From the NCBI RefSeq assembly GCF_002216855.1, contig NZ_CP022356.1, positions 806,001 through 870,000 of the forward strand: a stretch of 64,000 nt of DNA, given 5' to 3'. The stretch comes from Paraphotobacterium marinum. Lineage in GTDB: Bacteria; Pseudomonadota; Gammaproteobacteria; Enterobacterales; Vibrionaceae. The notes under the pieces were generated by a model. The model saw nothing but the letters and a program-made list of their open reading frames with translations. It was not told the origin of the DNA and did no database searches. Below, piece by piece: positions 25,526 through 33,634 of this stretch. The first letter of the stretch is position 1. Each line of letters begins with the position of its first letter. The translations under genes and the position numbers were made by a program.

Positions 25526-26272
25526 TTAATTTATATCAGGATGTGAATAAAATTTATTTCCCTTCAACCAAACTTTAAATGCTTCCCAATAAATATTGAT
25601 TAAAATTCTGAATGTCATAGATGGTGTTTTCAATACACATTTTCGCATCAATTTTTTTGAAAAAGGAAAACCTTTTAAGATTAATGTTGCATCAAACACC
25701 TTATTTTCATGACATACGTCCATGTGTACTTTTAAATATTTAGAGGGATTATTAATTTTCCAATGATAGATCTGGTCCATTGGATTAAAGGGGGATACAT
25801 GAAATGACTTTTCATGGCTCCATTTATATAACTTTTGTTCTTCTAAAATAACTTTTGAATAATAAAACCTTTCATTCCAAGGCGTATTAGAGACTTCTAC
25901 TAAGACTCCTTGAAGTATATTTTTCTGATAAATATAATAAATATTGATCGGGCTAAAAAAAATTTCACAATATCTAAATTGGCACAGCATAAAAACTTGA
26001 GCATCTAAATAATTAGTTTTTTCTAAATCATTAAATTTATCTAAAACAGATTTTTTTATATTTTGGCTATTTTGCAAATAATCTTTCTTTTGAAATTTAA
26101 TCGGAGTGTAAAAATATTTGCCAAAAATTTTGAGTAAACTTTGAATTTCCTCAAATTCATCAAGATTTATATAAGGCATAAATATTGGATAATTAAAAAA
26201 ATGCTTTTTGGGTGAAAATCTTCTGTGTCTTACATTCCCAATATAGATCTTACTTTCCATATTTTGTACCAT
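25526..26272 (-). CDS. DUF1365 family protein
   Basis: A 248-residue protein with the DUF1365 start motif IYIGNVRHRRFSP and PYINLDEF, then FHVSPFNPMDQIYHWKINNP in the middle. The family function is not established; it nearly always lies between an FAD-dependent amine-oxidase-like protein and a cyclopropane synthase. The gene overlaps the preceding FAD oxidoreductase gene by 23 bases (or by 11 if translation begins at the second Met, MESKIYIG). Confidence 0.86.
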   Translation of the reverse strand: MVQNMESKIYIGNVRHRRFSPKKHFFNYPIFMPYINLDEFEEIQSLLKIFGKYFYTPIKFQKKDYLQNSQNIKKSVLDKFNDLEKTNYLDAQVFMLCQFRYCEIFFSPINIYYIYQKNILQGVLVEVSNTPWNERFYYSKVILEEQKLYKWSHEKSFHVSPFNPMDQIYHWKINNPSKYLKVHMDVCHENKVFDATLILKGFPFSKKLMRKCVLKTPSMTFRILINIYWEAFKVWLKGNKFYSHPDIN

Positions 26273-27521
26273 TCAATAAACTTACAATATCTAATGCACT
26301 TCTAATACCATCCTCATGAAAACCGTTATACCAATATGCACCACAAAAATAACAGTTGTTTTTTCCATTAATTTTAGAACGTAAGCCTTGAGCTTTAACA
26401 GTACTCTCATTAAAAATTGGATGTGAGTATACAAAAGAATTTATTATTTTCGACTTATCGATTGATTTCGTATCATTTAAAGTCACACAAAAGGTCATTT
26501 TATCTTCAAGTCTCTGAAGAATGTTCATATTATATGTTACTGAAGGTAATTGATCTGTTAAATGATCTTTATTAAACCTATAATTCCAGGAAGCCCATGC
26601 CTGTTTGGTTTTTGGTAGCATATTAATATCATAATGAAGAACAACTTCATTCTCTTTATATTTGATTTGTCCTAATATGTTTTTTTCTTCAGGAGTAGGG
26701 TTTTTAATTAATTTTAAGGTTTCGTCACTATGCGAGGCAAAAATGACTTTATCATAATTTAAAATCTCATTACTAATCTCGACAGCACAATGATTTGAAA
26801 AGCGCTCAACAGCTATGACAGGCTCATTTAATCTAACTTCAAAATTACAATTTTCAAATATTTTTTCAATGTAATATTTTGAACCATTTGGAATAACCTT
26901 CCATTGTGGGCGGTTATTAATATCTAATAGTCCATGATTATTAAAAAATTTTACAAAAAATTTCACTGGAAAATTCTTTATATCATCCAATGATGATGAC
27001 CATATTGCCGAACCCATCGGTAACAAATAATTTTGACAAAAATATTCACTAAACTTATATTTTTTTAGTAGCTCTGAAAGCAAATAATCATCTGAAAAAT
27101 TTTCTAACATCTCATTATTCACATATTTTTTAGCGATTTTATTAAATCTTATAATTTCATATAAAAACTTGTAGAACTTCAAATTAAAAAAATTTTTCTT
27201 TTGAGCGAATAAACTTAAAAATGAATGGCCATTATACTCTAAATCATATCTAGGATTTGAAACACTAAAACTCATTTCTGTGTCTAATCCTTCAATATTT
27301 AAATCTTTCAAGAAATTATTAAAATTTGGATAGGTTCTGTCATTAAAAACAATAAATCCTGTATCAATTCTGTAGGATTTGTTATCTTTAGTAAATTCAT
27401 GAGTTGCAGTATGTCCTCCAATATAATTATTCTTTTCAAATAAAGTCACTGAATGTTCTTTACTTAAATAATACGCAGATGCTAATCCTGATATTCCACT
27501 TCCAATTATGGCTATTTTCAT
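26250..27521 (-). CDS. FAD-dependent oxidoreductase (amine oxidase-like, COG2907)
   Basis: A 423-residue flavoprotein. The N-terminus has the dinucleotide fold IAIIGSGISGLASAYYLSKE, followed by GGHTATHEF and RIDTGFIVFNDRTYPNF, and C-terminal FCGAYWYNGFHEDGIRSALD with the FAD-binding tail. This matches the COG2907 flavoproteins linked to CFA synthase genes. It is thought to modify unsaturated or cyclopropane fatty acids, but the reaction is not known for this protein. Eight bases separate it from the dehydrogenase gene. Confidence 0.85.
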   Translation of the reverse strand: MKIAIIGSGISGLASAYYLSKEHSVTLFEKNNYIGGHTATHEFTKDNKSYRIDTGFIVFNDRTYPNFNNFLKDLNIEGLDTEMSFSVSNPRYDLEYNGHSFLSLFAQKKNFFNLKFYKFLYEIIRFNKIAKKYVNNEMLENFSDDYLLSELLKKYKFSEYFCQNYLLPMGSAIWSSSLDDIKNFPVKFFVKFFNNHGLLDINNRPQWKVIPNGSKYYIEKIFENCNFEVRLNEPVIAVERFSNHCAVEISNEILNYDKVIFASHSDETLKLIKNPTPEEKNILGQIKYKENEVVLHYDINMLPKTKQAWASWNYRFNKDHLTDQLPSVTYNMNILQRLEDKMTFCVTLNDTKSIDKSKIINSFVYSHPIFNESTVKAQGLRSKINGKNNCYFCGAYWYNGFHEDGIRSALDIVSLLNGTKYGK

Positions 27522-27529
27522 ATTAATCC

Positions 27530-28264
27530 CTAATTTTTTGATAATTTTTTTGTAAACTTAATCTGTAAATCTATTGGTAACATACGGATTAACTTTAAAA
27601 TAAACATAAACTTCCAAGGAAAAGAAATTTCTTGAGGTGAACTTTTTAATTTTCTTATAATAAATTTAGATGCATCATCAACATCAACTAAAAAAGGCAT
27701 ATTGAAATCATTTTTATCAGTTAATTCTGTTTTTACAAAACCTGGGTTAATAACTGTTAATTTTGAATTTAATTTTTCAGTAGAAAGTGAGTTAATAAAA
27801 TAAGTCAACGCAGCTTTTGAAGAACCATATGCTTCTGAACGAGGGAAAGGAATGAATGTGGCACTTGAACTTACAACTGCAATGTGTGTATTGAGAAGTG
27901 GATCTTTCTTTTGAAAAAACTCTATAATCCAAACTGGTGCAAAGAAATTAACTTTGTGCACTCGCTCAATTAAATCACTATCAATTTGTCCATCGTTTAT
28001 ATATTCACAAACTCCAGCATTCAAAATAATAAGATCTGGTATAAACTCAAGAGTTGAAAGTTTATCATGTATTTCTTCCTTATTAGAAATATTAAAAGAA
28101 AGTATAGTGGCTTTAGGGTCAAGCTTTTGGAGTTGCTGTAATTTTTCTTCATTCCTCCCACAGGCAATGACATGATAGCCTTCGTCAATATAATCCTGTG
28201 CTAATTGAAAGCCAATTCCTGAAGTTGCTCCAGTGATCATCACCGTTTTTCTTTTTGCTTCCAT
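27530..28264 (-). CDS. Short-chain dehydrogenase/reductase
   Basis: A 244-residue classical SDR. The cofactor motif TGATSGIG is at residue 11, NAG appears as LNAGVCEY near 85, the catalytic Ser is in VVSSSATF and the YxxxK motif is AYGSSKAAL near 155. An NAD(P)-dependent alcohol or ketone conversion is expected; the substrate is unknown. The C-terminal helical tail, MLPIDLQIKFTKKL, is amphipathic and may touch the membrane. Sixteen bases separate it from the SnoaL-like gene. Confidence 0.88.
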   Translation of the reverse strand: MEAKRKTVMITGATSGIGFQLAQDYIDEGYHVIACGRNEEKLQQLQKLDPKATILSFNISNKEEIHDKLSTLEFIPDLIILNAGVCEYINDGQIDSDLIERVHKVNFFAPVWIIEFFQKKDPLLNTHIAVVSSSATFIPFPRSEAYGSSKAALTYFINSLSTEKLNSKLTVINPGFVKTELTDKNDFNMPFLVDVDDASKFIIRKLKSSPQEISFPWKFMFILKLIRMLPIDLQIKFTKKLSKN

Positions 28265-28280
28265 TACTTACTCCCTAAAC

Positions 28281-28721
28281 TCATTTGTTGAGTGATTTTT
28301 TAATTTTTCGGATAAACCATGAAAGAATCGGTATCCCCTCATAAATCATACTTCCCAAATCAATGTAATCTCTGTGATAATAAATTTTATCATCACTCAT
28401 TTTTAGTATGCTGGCTCCCTCAACGGTTCGAGAGTCTCCCTTAAATAATTTGGGGTGCTTAAAAGACATATCCCACTCAATAATGCTGATATCATGTTTG
28501 ATAATAATATTTTTAAAACTAAAATGACATTCATGGATATTGGAATACATATTTAAGAAATAATTTTTTAGATTATCAATTCCTTTTATTTCATGGGCTG
28601 GATCTACGAAAATAATATTATCTGAGTAAATTGAAGATAACTCATCGATGTTTTTAACAGTTAATTGGTTGTAGAAAGTTTCTAAATTATCAATAATATT
28701 TTTTACTTTTTGCTCTTCCAT
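28281..28721 (-). CDS. SnoaL/NTF2-like protein
   Basis: A 146-residue single-domain protein of the NTF2/SnoaL fold: LETFYNQLTVKNIDELSSIY in the first helices, then DNIIFVDPAHEIKGIDNLKN, and strands ending KIYYHRDYIDLGSMIYEG. Such proteins bind or isomerise small hydrophobic molecules. The exact role in this operon is not known. It is three bases from the photolyase stop and shares the operon order seen in other bacteria with photolyase clusters. Confidence 0.82.
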   Translation of the reverse strand: MEEQKVKNIIDNLETFYNQLTVKNIDELSSIYSDNIIFVDPAHEIKGIDNLKNYFLNMYSNIHECHFSFKNIIIKHDISIIEWDMSFKHPKLFKGDSRTVEGASILKMSDDKIYYHRDYIDLGSMIYEGIPILSWFIRKIKKSLNK

Positions 28722-28724
28722 AAA

Positions 28725-30158
28725 TTAAATTCCATTTTCATATTTTTCTTTTGCAAACTTAAAAGTCTCGATAGCTTGTTTTCGAGAAGATGACAAGCTT
28801 ACCATGGGTTCATAGTAAATATTTTCAGAGTTTAGTTGGATATAATCCCATGGTTCATGAATATATTTTCTAGGAATATTTTTTAGTTCAGGAACATATT
28901 TTTTGATGTATTCTCCATTAGGATCAAAGTTCTTACTTTGAGTAATAGGATTAAACACTCTAAAGTAAGGCTGCGAATCCGTTCCTGTAGAAGCTGACCA
29001 TTGCCATCCACCATTATTTGAAGCAAATGTTCCATCCACTAAATGCTGCATGAACCAATCTTGTCCTTTTTTCCAATGAATTAATAAGTTTTTGGTAAGA
29101 AAACTTGCAACAATCATTCTAACTCTATTATGCATCCAACCTTCTTCAATTAATTGTCTCATTCCAGCATCTACAATTGGAAAACCAGTCATCCCTTTTT
29201 TCCATTTATTAAAATCATCTTCAGATTCATTCCATGGAATAAATTTAGTATATTGAAGAAAGGGTTTATTTTGTCCTAAATCTGGAAATGCTTGTAGTAA
29301 ATGGATATAAAATTCTCTCCAGATAATTTCATTTACCCAACTATTATCGAGAGCTATTTTTGAGTCTATGCAGATTTTTATTAAAGTCTGAGGAGAGACA
29401 ATGCCTACGGCAAGATATGGGGACATCTTACTTGTTCCATTTATAGCTGGAATATCTCGTGTAAACTCGTAGTCGGCTAAATGGTTAAGGACAAAAGAAT
29501 TGAATATCTCTAAGATTTCTTTCTCTTTATAAAAATATTTGTTTTCATATTCAACATCTCTAAAGAAATTATTATATGCATTCTGTGCGCTTTCAAAAAT
29601 AATTTTATCGGTAAGGGTATTATAATGATTAGTTTCTATATTAAATTTACTTCTATCTAGTTGGTGAATCCATTTTTTTTTAAATGGAGTAAAAACCTTG
29701 TACATTTTTTTCTCACCATTTAATACAGTTCCAGGCTCTAATAAAGTTTGATTATGCATTTGTATATATTCAAAATTATTCCGAGATAAAAGAAAATGAA
29801 CAGCGTGATCTCTTTCAGACTCATCATATTCATACTCATAGTTGCTCAAAAGTTTCTGAATAGAAAATTGATTCATAAACTGAATCAGAAAGTCAGGTAT
29901 TTCGGAAAAGCTATTAATTTCAAAAATAAAAAATGGAATATTTTTTTCTTTAAATAAAAGATATAAATATTTGAGTCTATCAAATATCAGAGCGCGTTGA
30001 ATATTCGACTTTTTGTGTAATTTCCATTCATGAATGGCATGAAAATAGATAACAATAGTTTCTTCCGATGATTCATAGTCTCTAGAAAATAAAATATTAT
30101 CCATCATCCTTAAATCACTTCTTAACCAAATTAATCTTCTATTATTTTTACTCATCAT
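28725..30158 (-). CDS. phrB: Deoxyribodipyrimidine photolyase
   Basis: A class I CPD photolyase of 477 residues that uses reduced FAD and blue light to split pyrimidine dimers. The N-terminal antenna domain begins RRLIWLRSDLRMMDN. The C-terminal FAD domain shows LLQAFPDLG, WKKGMTGFPIVDAGMRQLIE, GWMHNRVRMIVASFLTKNLL and NNGGWQWSASTGTDSQPYFR, the residues that surround FAD and the lesion, and ends with the usual FNPITQSKNFDPNGEYI. It overlaps the MerR gene by four bases (ATGA), so they are translationally coupled. The most certain enzyme of this operon. Confidence 0.95.
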   Translation of the reverse strand: MMSKNNRRLIWLRSDLRMMDNILFSRDYESSEETIVIYFHAIHEWKLHKKSNIQRALIFDRLKYLYLLFKEKNIPFFIFEINSFSEIPDFLIQFMNQFSIQKLLSNYEYEYDESERDHAVHFLLSRNNFEYIQMHNQTLLEPGTVLNGEKKMYKVFTPFKKKWIHQLDRSKFNIETNHYNTLTDKIIFESAQNAYNNFFRDVEYENKYFYKEKEILEIFNSFVLNHLADYEFTRDIPAINGTSKMSPYLAVGIVSPQTLIKICIDSKIALDNSWVNEIIWREFYIHLLQAFPDLGQNKPFLQYTKFIPWNESEDDFNKWKKGMTGFPIVDAGMRQLIEEGWMHNRVRMIVASFLTKNLLIHWKKGQDWFMQHLVDGTFASNNGGWQWSASTGTDSQPYFRVFNPITQSKNFDPNGEYIKKYVPELKNIPRKYIHEPWDYIQLNSENIYYEPMVSLSSSRKQAIETFKFAKEKYENGI

Positions 30159-30943
30159 TCATTTCCCCCCATCATCATGTCTTCTTTTTTTAATAAGATT
30201 CCGGGGTTATCTAAATTACTGATGAAGTTTTTTTGTTTTTGATTAAGCGTAACGTTATGAGAGCAATATACTTTGGTAATTTTATTTGCATTTAAGTACG
30301 CCTTTAACGTTAAGTTATTGGCATTCGCACATACCAAAAAATCAATGTAGTAACCTTGATTGGCTAAAGTAAGAGCATCATGATAAATGTGTAGGTAATC
30401 ATAATTAAAACTAATAATTAAAACACTTTCTGTATTTTGTTTATTTAAACTGGAAATAATAGATTTAAAAATATCAACAGAAATATTTACAAATAAATCA
30501 TATAAGAATTCTTGATTAGGTATAATGCCAGATTTTAATTTATGTTGTATTTTTTTAAAAATTTGATTATAAAATATATGATAAGGATAGTTTTTCAGCA
30601 CCTCATTTAAATAGGACTGAATCTTTCTTCTATTCATACTCAATAATAAGTCAATTATCGTAGATACCTCGGTGAAGTCTTCATTTGAGTTACTCACATC
30701 ATGGTTCAAAGTCTCATCAGATAATAAAAGAGGCTTTACCTTTCTGATGGGTACACCTTTATCTAACCAGTTCAAGATTTGATGAATTATATTTATGTCT
30801 GATTGATCATAAACTCTATGACCCTTGGGATTTCTTTTGGGATTAATTAATCCATATCTTCTTTGCCAAGCTCGCAGTGTTACAGAGTTCACATTTGTAA
30901 TTTTTGATACTTCCGTAATAGTATAAAATTTATTGCATTCCAT
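30155..30943 (-). CDS. MerR family regulator, LitR/CarH-like (light response)
   Basis: A 262-residue regulator. The N-terminal MerR helix-turn-helix is clear: YTITEVSKITNVNSVTLRAW, QRRYGLINPKRNPKGHRVYD. The C-terminal half has the length and helix pattern of the cobalamin-binding part of CarH/LitR, but the B12-binding Glu-x-His-x-x-Gly motif is not visible; the nearest His-rich stretch is YDYLHIYHDALTLANQ. This fits the class II LitR proteins that have lost B12 binding and instead receive light signals through a partner. It lies between the DUF523-DUF1722 gene (14-base overlap) and phrB. I infer it represses this operon, with operators at 31901-31971. Confidence 0.8.
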   Translation of the reverse strand: MECNKFYTITEVSKITNVNSVTLRAWQRRYGLINPKRNPKGHRVYDQSDINIIHQILNWLDKGVPIRKVKPLLLSDETLNHDVSNSNEDFTEVSTIIDLLLSMNRRKIQSYLNEVLKNYPYHIFYNQIFKKIQHKLKSGIIPNQEFLYDLFVNISVDIFKSIISSLNKQNTESVLIISFNYDYLHIYHDALTLANQGYYIDFLVCANANNLTLKAYLNANKITKVYCSHNVTLNQKQKNFISNLDNPGILLKKEDMMMGGNE

Positions 30944-31883
30944 ATCTGATATTCAACTCTTCTGGGTATGGCGATAAAAAAGACTGACATTCAATAAACT
31001 TGTCATAATATTTATTTTGATAATGTTTTAATAAAGTCATCGGTGATTCAATAGGTAAGATTGAATTCCTATATTTTAAAATAATTTCGGAAAGTTCCTT
31101 TTTTTCATTTTTATCTAAAATTTGTTTATAGTGTCCTTGAATATGCATTAGTACATTAGTATTAGTTTTTCTATTGGCATGTTTTCTAAGAGTATCCATA
31201 AATTTTTGTCTATAAATATGGTAAAATTCTTCATTGTTATATTCGCAAATATGGGCAACTAAATGGCCTAATTCTTTGTAACCCTCTTGGCAGTGAGAGA
31301 GCAGCAAATATTTATATCGCGTATGAAAATTGATGTAATCTTTTCTTTTAGACTGAAGATTTATATTTTTATAGTAATCATTTAACGCAAATACCCTAAC
31401 AATAAAGTTTCGGCGTAATACCAAATCACACAATCGACCATCTTCTTCAACTGGTAACCAGGGCATTTTTTGAATTAACTTACCTGTGAAAAGACCCGGT
31501 GTTCCTCCTGGAATAGTATTTCCATTTTCTCTGTAAAGCTTTACTCTTTCCATACCACATGTAGGTGATTTTGCGCAGACAATATATCCACACATTTGAT
31601 TCTGTTCATTAAGTTGATTTATTTTTTTTTCAGAGAAATCATTCATTTGATCAGTAAAATCTTTCTCATGTGTTTTAGTATCTACTAAGAGGTTTGTTTG
31701 ATTTTTAAATAATAGACGAACTGTGGGTCTTGGAACACCCATATTAATTGCTACTTCAGGGCAAATAGGCTGGAAAGAAAAATAAGGAGTTAAAACTCTA
31801 TCAACAAATCTACTTAATTTATGTCCGCCATCAAATCGAACTTTTTGACCAAGAACACATGAGCTTATACCAACTTTAATCAT
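30930..31883 (-). CDS. DUF523-DUF1722 fusion protein
   Basis: A 317-residue two-domain protein. The N-terminal DUF523 part has three conserved cysteines in ISSCVLGQKVRFDGGHKLS, QPICPEVAIN and AKSPTCGMERVKLY. In the studied member TudS they hold a 4Fe-4S cluster and remove sulfur from thiouracil. The C-terminal DUF1722 part (about residue 190 on) includes LLLSHCQEGYKELGHLVAHI and ILKYRNSILPIESPMTLLKH. DUF1722 is known from YbgA, often linked with photolyase. I start at 31883 (MIKVGISSCVLG), just after GAGGAAAAG. It is the first gene of the operon. Function in this setting is unproven. Confidence 0.85.
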   Translation of the reverse strand: MIKVGISSCVLGQKVRFDGGHKLSRFVDRVLTPYFSFQPICPEVAINMGVPRPTVRLLFKNQTNLLVDTKTHEKDFTDQMNDFSEKKINQLNEQNQMCGYIVCAKSPTCGMERVKLYRENGNTIPGGTPGLFTGKLIQKMPWLPVEEDGRLCDLVLRRNFIVRVFALNDYYKNINLQSKRKDYINFHTRYKYLLLSHCQEGYKELGHLVAHICEYNNEEFYHIYRQKFMDTLRKHANRKTNTNVLMHIQGHYKQILDKNEKKELSEIILKYRNSILPIESPMTLLKHYQNKYYDKFIECQSFLSPYPEELNIRYGMQ

Positions 31884-31900
31884 CTTTTCCTCACAAAAGG

Positions 31901-31971
31901 TGTACAAAAAAATACCTTACTAAATAATTGTACAACCTAAATACTCGCTTGTACAATTATTTTTTTGTATA
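31901..31971 (-). promoter_or_regulatory. Operon promoter with a cluster of TGTACA palindromes (candidate LitR operators)
   Basis: TGTACA occurs at 31901-31906, 31929-31934 and 31950-31955, and TGTATA at 31966-31971. The second and third are full TTGTACAA palindromes with centres 21 bases apart. On the minus strand they form the promoter itself: TTGTAC at 31951-31956, an 18-base spacer, and TACAAT at 31927-31932. LitR/CarH-type MerR repressors recognise paired TGTACA-like words, so this is a strong candidate for control by the MerR protein of the same operon. Confidence 0.65.
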
Positions 31972-32061
31972 ACTTGATTTGTTCTTGGAGTTGAGAAGCT
32001 GCTCTCGCTCTGTTATCCTGCTATGAAAATTAAAATTTAATTATATATGTTCTTAATTTTT

Positions 32062-32283
32062 CTAAGTTTCAAAATCAATTCGAATTCCATTCACTGAAAA
32101 AATTCTTGTATGATTTCTACCCACTTTTTCATCTAAGACATTTTTATTTACATTTTTTTCTAACTTCAAAATAGTTTCATGAACAAGTTTCTTTTGGCTC
32201 TGTAAGCTATGTTCTAATTCATTAATATGTTGATTTAACTGCTCCAAAATACTTAATTGCAAATAATCACCTTTGTTATGCAT
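32062..32283 (-). CDS. Hypothetical coiled-coil protein (73 residues)
   Basis: A short protein I do not recognise. Residues 8-52 are a likely coiled coil: LQLSILEQLNQHINELEHSL then QSQKKLVHETILKLEKN. The C-terminus RIFSVNGIRIDFET looks like two short strands. It is on the same strand as the light operon but 180 bases upstream of the operon promoter. The ribosome binding site is GGGAGTAAT. No partner suggests its job. Confidence 0.6.
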   Translation of the reverse strand: MHNKGDYLQLSILEQLNQHINELEHSLQSQKKLVHETILKLEKNVNKNVLDEKVGRNHTRIFSVNGIRIDFET

Positions 32284-32547
32284 AATATTACTCCCAAAAT
32301 ATAAATACTAAAAATGAATTAATAAAAACCGTTTTCTTTTTGAGCAATAATATTACAAATAAATTAACTTTCAAAACATGACGCTGTTCAAAAATTAAGC
32401 ATATTAGTTAATATGATGAATAACCAACCTTTATAAAATCAATCAAATTGCTACATGATTTCATAAAAACAAATATTTTAATATAAGATAAAATTAATTT
32501 TTATCATTTAGTTTTGCCTAACAATTTTCAAATTAGTACTATCAGAA

Positions 32548-33453
32548 CTAGTAAATATTTTGATAAAGTCTTATTTTTTCTTTCATAAAGTTTAGAAAAG
32601 CTTTGTGGGTTGGGAGATGTGAATTACCCTTATCATAAAAAAAATACTGATCCATTGTTCCAAAATCAAACGAAGGCAGTAATCTGATTAAACTGCCATC
32701 ATTAAGATATTTATAAACTTTATTATCTGGTAAGATACTTACACCAATATTTTTTAAAATCAAACTAATTATTGCATTTTGCGTGTTTAATAATAAATTT
32801 GATTGCCGTAATTCAAGCTTTAATCCAGTTAAAGAATCAAAGGATTCTGGGGTGGGTGTCAAATAATGATAGAGAAAACGAAATTTTTTTATATCTTTTA
32901 GCGATTTTGGTCTTCCAATAAATTTTTCATGTTCTGGTGTACAGACAAGCAAAAGCTTTGAACTTAAAATTTTTTGAGCAATTAAATTTGGTGATAATCC
33001 TTTAAGATCAATTCTAAAGCCTATTAAAAAATCAATCTTATTAGCTATAAAATTAGGTACTTCTTCTCTAATTTCAATTTTAAGATTAATTTCAGGATAC
33101 ATTGTAATAAATTCATTTAAATATTTGAAAAGTAATTGGTGACATATTATTTCAGATACAACGATTTTAAGTTCTCCTTTTGGATTTTCATTAACATTCA
33201 AATATAATTTTTCTGTATTTTTTAGTAATTCTTGTACCTTTTTTGTATGTTCGTAAAACGCAACCCCCCTCTCCGTTAAGTGAACAATGCGTGTTGTCCT
33301 ATTAAATAACTTATAGCCAAGCTTATTTTCTAACTTTTTTATTTGTGCACTTACAGCTGGTGGTGAAATTTCGTAATATTCAGCTGTTTTAACAAAACTA
33401 CTTAATTCCACTATTTTATTAAAAGTTAACATATATTTTATCAACGAAACCAT
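32548..33453 (-). CDS. LysR family transcriptional regulator
   Basis: A 301-residue LysR-type regulator with MLTFNKIVELSSFVKTAEYY and AVSAQIKKLENKLGYKLFNR in the N-terminal helix-turn-helix, followed by the ligand-binding fold. An excellent ribosome binding site (GAGGAG) precedes the ATG at 33453. It is divergent from an MFS transporter, with a 24-bp palindrome between them, so it probably controls that transporter in response to its substrate. The effector is unknown. Confidence 0.9.
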   Translation of the reverse strand: MVSLIKYMLTFNKIVELSSFVKTAEYYEISPPAVSAQIKKLENKLGYKLFNRTTRIVHLTERGVAFYEHTKKVQELLKNTEKLYLNVNENPKGELKIVVSEIICHQLLFKYLNEFITMYPEINLKIEIREEVPNFIANKIDFLIGFRIDLKGLSPNLIAQKILSSKLLLVCTPEHEKFIGRPKSLKDIKKFRFLYHYLTPTPESFDSLTGLKLELRQSNLLLNTQNAIISLILKNIGVSILPDNKVYKYLNDGSLIRLLPSFDFGTMDQYFFYDKGNSHLPTHKAFLNFMKEKIRLYQNIY

Positions 33454-33531
33454 ATCTTAAACTCCTCTGTAACTTATAAATTTATAAAATCGGTAAAATC
33501 AAAATTTGAAAACACTTACAGCTAAACCAAC

Positions 33532-33555
33532 ATTATTAACCTTATAGTTAATAAT
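33532..33555. promoter_or_regulatory. 24-bp palindrome between LysR gene and MFS transporter
   Basis: ATTATTAAC-CTTATA-GTTAATAAT has perfect 9-bp arms around a 6-base spacer. It lies 79 bases from the LysR start and 80 bases from the transporter start, central in the divergent promoter region, where LysR proteins bind. Strong candidate operator. Confidence 0.6.
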
Positions 33556-33634
33556 ATCTTAAATATAAGCTTATTGATATGTGTGTTTTTTAAAAATAGT
33601 ATGGATATTATTTAAAAAAATATAGGTATCGAAT

